This document shows, piece after piece, positions 20,591-29,235 of a DNA stretch of 64,000 nucleotides (within the stretch, counting starts at the first letter, position 1; each line of letters starts with the position of its first letter). The DNA is taken from contig NZ_BQHR01000010.1 of assembly GCF_021601625.1 (NCBI RefSeq), positions 186,001 to 250,000 on the forward strand, read 5' to 3'. The position numbers and the translations under genes are program-made. This DNA is from Pseudomonas paraglycinae (GTDB lineage: Bacteria; Pseudomonadota; Gammaproteobacteria; Pseudomonadales; Pseudomonadaceae). Under the pieces are notes generated by a model. That model was not told the origin of the DNA. It was given only the letters and a program-made list of their open reading frames with translations, and ran no database searches.

Positions 20591-21213
20591 AGCTGATTCG
20601 CCTCGCCCTCCTCGCCGGCTTCACGCTGATCAGCGCGTGCTCGATCCTGCCCAAGTCCGAACCGTCGGATGTCTATCGCCTGCCGACGGCACAGGCGCCC
20701 GCCTCGGCCAGTTCGGCATCTACCCAGCACTGGTCGCTGCGCCTGAACAAACTGCAGGCCAGTGAAGCGCTGAACCGGCCGAGCATCGCGGTGATTCCTC
20801 AGGGCGATGTGATCAGCAGTTACAAGGCCTCGCGCTGGAGCGATCCGGCGCCGGTGCTGGTGCGTAACCGCTTGCTCGATGGCTTCCAGCGCGATGGCCG
20901 GGTGTCGCTGTTGAGCACCGACGACAGCAATTTCCAGGCGGACCTGGAACTGGGTGGCAGCCTGCAGGCGTTTCAGACCGAGTATCAGGGCACGCAGGCC
21001 AGCGTGGTGGTGCGGGTCGATGCGTTGCTGGTGCGCGGTTACGACCAGCGGATCCTCGCCAGTCGCCGCTTCGAAGAACGTCAGCCGCTCAGTGATGTGA
21101 AGGTGCCGGCGGTGGTGGCCGGCTTCGGTCAGGCCAGTGATCGCCTCACCGCGAAGGTGGTGGCGTGGGCGGTGGAGCAAGGGCAGAAAGTTGCCCCACC
21201 TGCCCGGCCCTGA
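20587..21213 (+). CDS. ABC-type transport auxiliary lipoprotein (PqiC/YmbA-like)
   Basis: 208 aa. The signal sequence ends in lipobox LISAC, giving a lipid-modified Cys followed by Ser, which predicts outer-membrane sorting. The body matches the ABC-transport auxiliary component family: YRLP after the anchor, IAVIPQGDVISSYKASRW and the late QASDRLTAKVVAWAVEQ. In PqiABC such a lipoprotein links the MCE assembly to the outer membrane. Here it is the last gene of the four-gene operon and presumably does the same. It ends 3 bp from the convergent SpmAB-like gene. Confidence 0.88.
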   Translation: MKLIRLALLAGFTLISACSILPKSEPSDVYRLPTAQAPASASSASTQHWSLRLNKLQASEALNRPSIAVIPQGDVISSYKASRWSDPAPVLVRNRLLDGFQRDGRVSLLSTDDSNFQADLELGGSLQAFQTEYQGTQASVVVRVDALLVRGYDQRILASRRFEERQPLSDVKVPAVVAGFGQASDRLTAKVVAWAVEQGQKVAPPARP

Positions 21214-21216
21214 ATA

Positions 21217-22446
21217 TCAGCCGAAGAACCAGTAGCAGACGCCGATAGCGCCGAGCACACCCGCCAGCTCGGCCAGCAGCGCGCAACCGACGGCATGCCG
21301 GGCGCGCTGAATGCCCACCGCGCCGAAGTACACCGCCAATACGTAGAACGTGGTTTCGGTGCTGCCCTGGATCGTCGCCGCCACCAGCGCCGGGAAGCTG
21401 TCCACGCCCGAGGTCTTCATCGTTTCGATCAGCATCGCCCGGGCGGCGCTGCCGGAGAACGGTTTGACCATCGCCGTCGGCAGCGCGTCAACGAAGCGTG
21501 TGTCCCACCCTGCCCACTCCACCAGATGACGGATGCCGTCGAGGCCGAAATCCAGTGCGCCCGATGCACGCAATACACCGATCGCGCAAAGCATCGCCAC
21601 CAGATACGGCAGCAGGTTCTTGGCGACGTCGAAACCTTCCTTCGCGCCTTCGACGAAGGCCTCGTAAACCTTCACCTTGCGCAACGCGCCGATCACCAGG
21701 AACAGCATGATCAGGCCGAACAGCGTCAGGTTGCCGAGGATCGACGACAGGCCCGCCAGCGCAGTGGCCGACATTGTCGCGAGCAACGCCATGAAGCCGC
21801 CGAGGATCAGCGCGCCGGGAATCAGGTAAGCCAGCACCACCGGGTCCCACACGCGCAGGCGCTGCATGAACGCCACCGACAGGAAGCCGACGATGGTCGA
21901 GCAACTGGTCGCCAGCAGGATCGGCAGGAACACCAGCGTCGGGTCCGGCGCGCCTTGCTGGGCGCGATACATGAAGATCGTCACCGGCAGCAGGGTCAGG
22001 GACGAGGCATTCAGTACGAGGAACAGGATTTGCGCGTTGCTGGCGATGGTCGAGCTGGGGTTGAGCTCTTGCAGCGCCTTCATGGCTTTAAGGCCGATCG
22101 GCGTGGCGGCGTTGTCCAGGCCCAGACCGTTGGCGGCGAAGTTCAGGGTGATCAGGCCCAGCGCGGGATGTCCGGCTGGAACTTCCGGCATCAGCCGCAG
22201 GAACAGTGGCCCGAGCACTTTGGCCAGCCATTCAACGATGCCGGCCTTTTCGGCAATGCGCAGGAAGCCCAGCCACAGGGTCAGCGTGCCGAACAGCAGC
22301 ACCATGACTTCGACCGACAGCTTGGCCATGGCAAAAATGCTTTCCACCATCGCCGCGAAGATCCCGGCGTTGCCGCCGATCAGCCATTGCCCCAGCGCCG
22401 AAACGGCTGCCACGACGAAGAAGCCAAGCCACAGGCCATTAAGCAT
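21217..22446 (-). CDS. Fused SpmA/SpmB-like nucleoside-recognition (Gate) domain protein
   Basis: 409 aa membrane protein made of two related halves. Residues ~1-200 resemble SpmA (FAANGLGLDNAATPIGLKAM) and ~210-409 resemble SpmB (KPFSGSAARAMLIETM, GSTETTFYVLAVYFGAVGI). In Bacillus these two proteins are separate and affect spore-core dehydration. Pseudomonads do not sporulate, so the fused protein must have another, still undefined, transport-related role. Upstream on the same strand, a terminator and a REP pair separate it from gltP. Confidence 0.88.
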   Translation of the reverse strand: MLNGLWLGFFVVAAVSALGQWLIGGNAGIFAAMVESIFAMAKLSVEVMVLLFGTLTLWLGFLRIAEKAGIVEWLAKVLGPLFLRLMPEVPAGHPALGLITLNFAANGLGLDNAATPIGLKAMKALQELNPSSTIASNAQILFLVLNASSLTLLPVTIFMYRAQQGAPDPTLVFLPILLATSCSTIVGFLSVAFMQRLRVWDPVVLAYLIPGALILGGFMALLATMSATALAGLSSILGNLTLFGLIMLFLVIGALRKVKVYEAFVEGAKEGFDVAKNLLPYLVAMLCAIGVLRASGALDFGLDGIRHLVEWAGWDTRFVDALPTAMVKPFSGSAARAMLIETMKTSGVDSFPALVAATIQGSTETTFYVLAVYFGAVGIQRARHAVGCALLAELAGVLGAIGVCYWFFG

Positions 22447-22500
22447 CAGTCAAATCCCCCGGAAGATGCGGCGAATGATAGCGGGGTCGCCAGAAACGAC

Positions 22501-22527
22501 AAACCCCGGATTTCTCCGGGGGTTGTT
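22501..22527 (-). terminator. Hairpin terminator between gltP and the SpmAB-like gene
   Basis: On the minus strand ACAACCCCCGG-AGAAAT-CCGGGGTTTGT forms a GC-rich stem followed by GTCGTTTC. It lies downstream of gltP and just upstream of the SpmAB-like gene. U-tract is weak. Confidence 0.6.
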
Positions 22528-22549
22528 GGTAAGGCTTGCATCAACCACT

Positions 22550-22640
22550 GTGGGAGCGGGCTTGCCCGCGATGGCGGTGTTCATTCAGCGAATATGTTGA
22601 ATGTGCGCACCTCATCGCTGGCAAGCCAGCTCCCACAGGG
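22550..22640. repeat. REP doublet (REPIN)
   Basis: TGTGGGAGCGGGCTTGCCCG at 22550 and its inverted partner, GGCAAGCCAGCTCCCACAGG ending 22640, flank ~35 bp. This is the standard fluorescens-group REP pair in head-to-head arrangement, placed just after the gltP stop. Confidence 0.9.
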
Positions 22641-22647
22641 TTTTGCA

Positions 22648-23979
22648 TCAGTTTTTGGAGATTTCACCGGCCGGCAGTTTTTCCTTGCTGCGCCAGTGCG
22701 GCAGCGAGTTCCAGTAGCGCTGGCCCTTGGCGTCGTCGTACATGCCTTCCCAGCGGGCGATGACCAGTACGGCGAGGGCGTTGCCGATCACGTTCAGGGC
22801 GGTACGCGCCATGTCCATCACACGGTCGACACCGGCGATGAAGGCCAGGCCTTCCAGCGGGATACCCACGCTGCCCAGAGTGGCCAGCAGTACCACGAAG
22901 GACACGCCCGGCACGCCGGCGATACCTTTGGAGGTCACCATCAGGGTCAGGACCAGCAGCAGTTGCTGGCTGATCGACAGGTCAATGCCGTACAGCTGGG
23001 CAATGAAGATCGCCGCGATGGACTGGTACAGGGTCGAACCGTCGAGGTTGAACGAGTAGCCGGTCGGTACCACGAAGCTGCAGATGGCTTTCGGTGCGCC
23101 GTAGGCTTCCATCTTCTCGATCACGCGTGGCAGTACGGTTTCCGAGGAGGCGGTGGAGTAAGCCAGCACCAGCTCATCCTTGAAGATGCGCATCAGCTTG
23201 ATCACCGAGAAACCGAACAGCTTGGCGATCAGGCCCAGAATCACGAAGGCGAAGAAGGCGATGGCGACGTAAACCAGGATCACCAGCTTGGCCAGCGGCA
23301 GCAGCGAGGCGAAACCGAAGTTGGCCACGGTCACCGCGATCAGAGCGAATACGCCGATCGGGGCGTAGTTCATGATCATGTGGGTGACTTTGAACATGCT
23401 TTCCGAGACGCCCTGGAACATCTTCACCAGCGGCTCGCGCAGGTCCGACTGCAGGCTCGACAGACCGAGACCGAACAGCACGGAGAAGAAGATGATCGGC
23501 AGCATTTCGCCGCGGGCCATGGCCGCGAAGATGTTCGACGGGATCAGGTTGAGGATGGTCTCGATGAACGCGTGTTCATGCTGCACTTCGGCGGCGGTCG
23601 CCTGGTACTTGGAGATATCGACGGTGCCCAGGGTGCTCATGTCGATGCCGGCACCCGGATGGAACAGGTTGGCCAGCAGCAGGCCGACAACAATGGCGAT
23701 GGTAGTGACGATTTCGAAGTAGATGATGGTCTTCAGGCCGATGCGCCCGAGCTTCTTGGCGTCGCCCACGCCGGCAATGCCGACGATCAGGGAAGAGATG
23801 ACGATCGGGATCACGATCATCTTGATCAGACGGATAAAGATATCGCCTGCCGGTTGCAGGACGTTGCTGATCCACCAGGCCTTCTCGGCACTGAAATGGT
23901 TGAGCAACGCACCGATTGCAATCCCCAATACCAGACCGATGAGGATCTGCCAGGCGAGGCTAAGCTTTGCCTTCTTCAT
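22648..23979 (-). CDS. gltP: Glutamate/aspartate (DAACS) proton symporter
   Basis: 443 aa. About eight helices and two re-entrant loops, with the family motifs SSETVLPRVIEKME, PTGYSFNLDGSTLYQ and GIAGVPGVSFVVLLATLGS. These bind the dicarboxylic amino acid and coupling ions. Start at ATG 23979: the opening MKKAKLSLAWQILIGLVLG fits the family and AAGGGTAAAG precedes it, so the 52-codon in-frame extension is not coding. The 700-bp upstream region holds a structured leader with an apparent terminator (see 24087-24160). C4-dicarboxylate transport (DctA-like) is the alternative, but the sequence looks GltP-like. Confidence 0.9.
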   Translation of the reverse strand: MKKAKLSLAWQILIGLVLGIAIGALLNHFSAEKAWWISNVLQPAGDIFIRLIKMIVIPIVISSLIVGIAGVGDAKKLGRIGLKTIIYFEIVTTIAIVVGLLLANLFHPGAGIDMSTLGTVDISKYQATAAEVQHEHAFIETILNLIPSNIFAAMARGEMLPIIFFSVLFGLGLSSLQSDLREPLVKMFQGVSESMFKVTHMIMNYAPIGVFALIAVTVANFGFASLLPLAKLVILVYVAIAFFAFVILGLIAKLFGFSVIKLMRIFKDELVLAYSTASSETVLPRVIEKMEAYGAPKAICSFVVPTGYSFNLDGSTLYQSIAAIFIAQLYGIDLSISQQLLLVLTLMVTSKGIAGVPGVSFVVLLATLGSVGIPLEGLAFIAGVDRVMDMARTALNVIGNALAVLVIARWEGMYDDAKGQRYWNSLPHWRSKEKLPAGEISKN

Positions 23980-24086
23980 TATCTTTACCCTTACTTGCGT
24001 TTGACTCAGGCACATGCAGGAACTGGAACGCTCATCAGCGGAAAAGTCTGTGCATCTGCCTCCGTATAAGGTGCCCCGAAGCGCGT

Positions 24087-24160
24087 GTTTACGGCTCTCC
24101 GGCAGGCGAAAAAAGGCGCAACTATTCCGATGCAAGGTTGCGCCGTCTAATGCCGTAAAC
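24087..24160 (-). promoter_or_regulatory. Structured gltP leader with nested hairpin and terminator-like U-tract
   Basis: On the gltP strand, an inner hairpin GGCGCAAC (24144-24137) / GTTGCGCC (24122-24115) is followed at once by TTTTTT (24114-24109), a classic intrinsic terminator. An outer perfect 9-bp pair GTTTACGGC (24160-24152) / GCCGTAAAC (24095-24087) encloses it. The two stems can coexist, or the outer one could pull the U-tract into a paired state. The structure ends about 107 nt before the gltP start codon. It could be an attenuator of gltP or the 3' end of a small RNA. Confidence 0.55.
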
Positions 24161-24676
24161 GCCTACCCTATGCCGAATCGGCATGAGCTTTTTTAAATGA
24201 AACTGGCGTCCCAACCGGTTCGAATACGACATTTCGGCAGGCATAAGTGCCGTGAACCGGCCATTACAGCGTAGGTTGGTTATTTTTTGAACGAGTGATT
24301 TCGACGAAAAATTTGGGAAAAAGCCTACGTTCGGAAACTAAATGTCCGACTTGGTGGATCGACTCTTTCTCGATATACGGTCGCGACGAAACACCGCGAA
24401 ATGCTTTAGCACGCAGTGTGGGCGATAAAAATGAAGAGCAGGACGCTCTGGATCAACATTTTGTCGTGTTGAAAGCTCAGCGCAAGTCCGTCAAACCGCT
24501 TCGGTTGGCGAACTTGCGTCGCAGCTTTTACCCTGACCCGGCCCTCATCGCAGGCACTCCCTGTACCCGTAGGTCACTCCGACCCTGCAACAGTCAGAAC
24601 GTCCCGGCCCCCTGGTCATGCACCGGCCTTCCTCGGGCCGACGCAATGGAGGACAGCCTTTCGGCTGCCCTCGTGT
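24161..24676. other. AT-richer intergenic region between gltP leader and ivy
   Basis: No convincing gene in 516 bp. The part around 24240-24470 is visibly poorer in GC than its neighbours. On the minus strand at 24263-24248, TGGCCGG-TTCA-CGGCA has the GG/GC spacing of a sigma-54 promoter but matches the consensus poorly. CGTAGG (about 24270) and CCTACG (about 24323) can pair. Close to ivy, GGGCAGCCGAAAGGCTGTCC on the minus strand could form the ivy 3' hairpin but has no U-tract. A plus-strand frame from 24295 exists but overlaps ivy heavily and looks spurious. Confidence 0.4.
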
Positions 24677-25141
24677 TCAATACCAGTTCGGATCTTTCTT
24701 CAGCGTTTCCATCAACAGATCCTGCATGCCCTGGTCGGGCTTGCCGAGGAAGCGGTAGGTGGCATGTCGCGTTGGCGACTTGTCTGCCGGCAGCCCTTCA
24801 GGCACATCCACAAGCATGGCGTAAGCGTCTTTCTTGTCGAAACTGAACGCGACGATCAAGCGATGGTTCATGCACTTGTCTGCGGATTCGCAGAGCGGGC
24901 CGACCAGATACTTGTCGCCATCTTCGGTTACGGCATTCATCTGCTGGTCAGGCGTACCGGACAGGTTCATCACCCATTCCGGCAGGCGTTCTTCCTTCTT
25001 CACCACACCTTCCCAGGTTTCCCTGTATTGCGGGTCGGAACTCAACAGTTCGTTGACCCGCGCCTGGCCGTCATTGGCCGCCATCGCCATGGCACTACCG
25101 CCCAGGAGCAGGGCGGCTGCCAGTGTCTTTAAACCCTTCAT
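24677..25141 (-). CDS. Ivy (inhibitor of vertebrate lysozyme) family periplasmic protein
   Basis: 154 aa. A signal peptide (LAAALLLGGSAMAMA, cleaved near residue 21) precedes an Ivy fold: ETWEGVVKKEERLPEWV, YLVGPLCESADKC, MNHRLIVAFSFDKKDAYAML, HATYRFLGKPDQGMQDLL. Ivy proteins are periplasmic lysozyme or lytic-transglycosylase inhibitors. The protruding inhibitory loop is normally C-K-P-H-D-C; here residues 84-90 read CESADKC, without the key His. The gene position beside algB matches the second P. aeruginosa paralogue (PA5481, Ivyp2). Start at ATG 25141, two bases after the DUF1328 stop, rather than the TTG at 25147. Confidence 0.88.
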   Translation of the reverse strand: MKGLKTLAAALLLGGSAMAMAANDGQARVNELLSSDPQYRETWEGVVKKEERLPEWVMNLSGTPDQQMNAVTEDGDKYLVGPLCESADKCMNHRLIVAFSFDKKDAYAMLVDVPEGLPADKSPTRHATYRFLGKPDQGMQDLLMETLKKDPNWY

Positions 25142-25143
25142 GT

Positions 25144-25329
<186 letters not shown>

Positions 25330-25375
25330 TTAGGGATGTTGCCGGTCTCGGCGCGGGGGCGCCCAGATTCGTTGA

Positions 25376-25660
25376 TCAGAAAACCCAGCGTTCTTCACGG
25401 GGCATGTCGCCCAGTGGCTGTGGCTGGTCGACGTCCATCATGCGCATCGCGCCGTTGTCGGCCTGGCTGCTGCTGACGGCGCTGAAGTGCGTCTGCGTCG
25501 CGTGTTGCATCGAGATCAGTGGCTCAGGTTGCTGACTCTGCTCCCAGCGCAGGTATTGCTGGCAGGCGATCAGCGTGATCAGCAGCGCAAGTGCGCCAAA
25601 CAGGGCCTGCTGCAAGTGCAGTGGCGAAATACTCATTTGGGCGGCACGTGGGCGAGTCAT
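25376..25660 (-). CDS. Small single-pass membrane protein, unknown function
   Basis: 94 aa. Residues ~13-32 form one hydrophobic helix (LHLQQALFGALALLITLIAC), followed by a polar region rich in Q, S, M and D and ending RWVF. I recognise no family beyond a probable match to the gene at this position in other pseudomonads. ATG 25660 is chosen because GAGGAACC precedes it; the frame continues upstream without a ribosome site. It is the first gene of the unit with DUF1328 and ivy, downstream of the sigma-54-type promoter at 25723-25738. Confidence 0.7.
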   Translation of the reverse strand: MTRPRAAQMSISPLHLQQALFGALALLITLIACQQYLRWEQSQQPEPLISMQHATQTHFSAVSSSQADNGAMRMMDVDQPQPLGDMPREERWVF

Positions 25661-25722
25661 CCTGGGTTCCTCACTCTTGTTCGATTGGGGCAGTGCATAT
25701 CTGCCCGGGCTGAGAGAGGTAT

Positions 25723-25738
25723 TGCAGCCTGCGTGCCA
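25723..25738 (-). promoter_or_regulatory. Sigma-54 (RpoN) promoter, -24/-12
   Basis: On the minus strand TGGCACG-CAGG-CTGCA matches the RpoN consensus TGGCACG-N4-TTGCA at all but one position, with exact GG/GC spacing. Transcription would start near 25711, about 50 nt before the 94-aa membrane protein gene. It is divergent from algB, which encodes an NtrC-class activator. Confidence 0.7.
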
Positions 25739-25752
25739 GCTTTTTTGATTAA

Positions 25753-25770
25753 AAAAAACCAATAAAATCA
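25753..25770. repeat. 18-bp direct repeat, copy 1 (candidate activator site)
   Basis: AAAAAACCAATAAAATCA, followed by ACTAGTTAC. It differs at one base from the copy at 25944-25961 (AAAAAACCAATGAAATCA, then GTCGATTAG). This copy starts 15 bp upstream of the -24 element of the sigma-54 promoter. Confidence 0.6.
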
Positions 25771-25943
25771 ACTAGTTACAAACAGTATGAAAATTCCTGA
25801 CGACGCATCCTGCACGATGGTCCGCATAGGGTCGTGCGTAATGCACGATTATTTCGTAGGAGAAATCATTATTTTTGAATTGAGGACAGGGTACGGATGT
25901 CAGAAAAGTAGGCAGGAAACCGACCTGAAACTGTGCGATGTTT

Positions 25944-25961
25944 AAAAAACCAATGAAATCA
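25944..25961. repeat. 18-bp direct repeat, copy 2
   Basis: AAAAAACCAATGAAATCA, same orientation as copy 1 with 191 bp between their starts. It lies ~205 bp upstream of the sigma-54 promoter and ~126 bp upstream of algB. Candidate enhancer site or trace of an old insertion. Confidence 0.55.
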
Positions 25962-26087
25962 GTCGATTAGCCGTTAGGGCAGGAGAGAGCTACCCTGCAA
26001 TGACTCGAATCGATCAGAATCAACCATGCAACTTGCCCGATTTTTCCGGGACTAACCCAAGACATTCACTTATGGAGCGTAGGAAAA

Positions 26088-27434
<1,347 letters not shown>

Positions 27435-27444
27435 GCATCCGCCG

Positions 27445-29235
27445 ATGAAACTGGCGATGAAGTTGCGGACTCGCTTGTTCCTGAGCATTTCCGCGCTGAT
27501 CACCGTGGCCTTGCTCGGGCTGATGCTCGGGCTGGTCAGCGTGATGCAGATGGCCGGGACTCAGGAGGCGCTGATCCGCAACAACTTCGTCACCCTCGAT
27601 CTGGGGCTCAAGCTGCGGCAGACGCTTGGCGATCAACTGATCATGATGCTTGCCGAGAAACCCGATCCCGTGGCGTTCGAAGCATCCAAACAACGCTATT
27701 TCGAATTGCTCGACGAGGGTATCGCCCAAGAGCAGAAAAACGACAATCGCCAATATGGCTTCAGTCAGGCGAAGAGCGATTACCTGACCTTCCTTGAGGC
27801 GTTCGATATCTCCCGCGATCCGGGCGCCGCCCTGAGTGGTAGTGGCGACTTGCGCGAACGATTCAACACCCTGCGTAACGGTTTGATCACCGAGCACAAG
27901 CACGCGCTGGATAACATCAACGCTGTCCAGCACGCTGCCCGTGACCGGGCGCTGCTGATTTCCGGCCTGCTCGGGCTGGTGGGGCTGGCAGTGCTGATCA
28001 TTGGTTTCGTTACCGCCCAGGGCATTGCGCGGCGTTTTGGTGCGCCGATCGAAGCGTTGGCCAAAGCGGCGGACAATATCGGCCAGGGCAATTTCGAAGT
28101 GACCCTGCCGGTGTCCTCGGCGATGGAGATCAATCTGTTGACGCGCCGCTTCGGGCTGATGGCCGAAGCCCTGCGCGAGCATCAGGCGACCAATGTCGAC
28201 GAACTGCTCGCTGGCCAGCAGCGCCTGCAAGCGGTACTCGACAGCATCGATGATGGTTTGCTGATGATCGACCGTCAGGGTCGTCTGGAACACTTGAACC
28301 CGGTGGCCCAGCGACAATTGGGCTGGGAAAGCGACCGTTTCGGCGAGGGCCTGGGCACAGCGCTTCAACGTCCGGAGCTGGATGCACAACTTCAATTGGT
28401 ATTGCGCGGCGGCACCCTCGAGCGGGCGCCGGAAGACTTGAGCATCGAGGTCGATGGCGAGTCGCGCCTGCTGACCTACAGCCTTACGCCGGTCAGCCAT
28501 ACCCAGGGGCATATCCTAGGCGCCGTGATGGTTTTGCATGACGTCACCGAGCAGCGCGCCTTCGAACGGGTGCGCAGCGAGTTCGTGCTGCGCGCGTCTC
28601 ACGAATTGCGCACACCGGTCACGGGCATGCACATGGCTTTCGGGCTGTTCCGCGAGCGGGCTAAGTTTCCTCCGGAGTCGCGCGAGTCCGACCTGCTCGA
28701 CACGGTCAATGAAGAAATGCAGCGCCTGATGCAGTTGATCAACGATCTGCTCAACTTTTCGCGTTATCAGAGCGGTTTGCAGAAGCTCACGCTGGCGCCG
28801 TGCTCCATCGAGGATCTGCTGGAGCAGGCGCGTTTGCGTTTCGCCGATTCGGCGGCGCAGAAGGGCGTTACCCTGCAAGTCGAAGCGCAAGGCCCGCTGC
28901 CACGCTTGCAGGCGGATCAGGCGCAGCTCGATCGAGTCCTCGACAACCTGATCGACAACGCCTTGCGCCACACGGCGCGCGACGGGCTGATCCGCTTGCA
29001 GGCCCGGCGCCATGGCGAACGGGTGATCATCAGCGTCGAAGACAACGGCGAAGGAATTGCCTACGGTCAACAAGGGCGGATCTTCGAACCGTTCGTTCAA
29101 GTCGGGCGCAAGAAGGGCGGAGCCGGGCTGGGTCTGGCGCTGTGCAAGGAAATTGTGCAGTTGCACGGTGGACGGATGGGCGTTTACTCGCGGCCGGGGC
29201 AGGGCACGCAGTTCTATATGGCGCTGGCGGTCTAG
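27445..29235 (+). CDS. kinB: Sensor histidine kinase KinB
   Basis: 596 aa. TM1 is at ~11-35 and a periplasmic four-helix sensor region at ~36-167. TM2 (~170-190) is followed by HAMP (~191-245) and PAS (~258-365, LDSIDDGLLMIDRQGRLEHL). HisKA has phosphoacceptor His386 in RASHELRTPVTG. The ATPase domain has N-box LIDNALRHTA, then VEDNGEGI and GGAGLGLALCKEIV. It acts as kinase and phosphatase on AlgB. Start at ATG 27445, ten bases after the algB stop. The stop overlaps the convergent EAL gene stop by 3 bp. Confidence 0.96.
   Translation: MKLAMKLRTRLFLSISALITVALLGLMLGLVSVMQMAGTQEALIRNNFVTLDLGLKLRQTLGDQLIMMLAEKPDPVAFEASKQRYFELLDEGIAQEQKNDNRQYGFSQAKSDYLTFLEAFDISRDPGAALSGSGDLRERFNTLRNGLITEHKHALDNINAVQHAARDRALLISGLLGLVGLAVLIIGFVTAQGIARRFGAPIEALAKAADNIGQGNFEVTLPVSSAMEINLLTRRFGLMAEALREHQATNVDELLAGQQRLQAVLDSIDDGLLMIDRQGRLEHLNPVAQRQLGWESDRFGEGLGTALQRPELDAQLQLVLRGGTLERAPEDLSIEVDGESRLLTYSLTPVSHTQGHILGAVMVLHDVTEQRAFERVRSEFVLRASHELRTPVTGMHMAFGLFRERAKFPPESRESDLLDTVNEEMQRLMQLINDLLNFSRYQSGLQKLTLAPCSIEDLLEQARLRFADSAAQKGVTLQVEAQGPLPRLQADQAQLDRVLDNLIDNALRHTARDGLIRLQARRHGERVIISVEDNGEGIAYGQQGRIFEPFVQVGRKKGGAGLGLALCKEIVQLHGGRMGVYSRPGQGTQFYMALAV

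Larger units (their letters stand above)
25661..26087. other. 427-bp divergent control region of the ivy operon and algB
   Basis: Non-coding and AT-rich. It contains a sigma-54 promoter match reading towards the ivy operon (25723-25738) and two 18-bp direct repeats (25753-25770, 25944-25961). Between them is a pair of complementary blocks, GCACGA at about 25813 and TCGTGC at about 25833, with TGCACGAT repeated at about 25841. No second sigma-54 site towards algB was found. Confidence 0.6.

Noticed and set aside
21295-24069. 924-residue plus-strand frame
   Set aside because: Antisense to the SpmAB-like gene and gltP; His/Gln/Arg/Asp-rich nonsense composition. The opposite-strand genes have clear families.
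24295-24846. 183-residue plus-strand frame in the gltP-ivy gap
   Set aside because: GTG start without a good ribosome site, overlaps ivy by 170 bp on the opposite strand, and no recognisable domain. I treated the region as non-coding but noted its unusual composition.
25813-25850. TGCACGAT/TCGTGC repeats as NtrC-type binding sites
   Set aside because: They partly resemble GCAC-N-GTGC enhancers, but spacing and bases do not match a known consensus, so no site was called.
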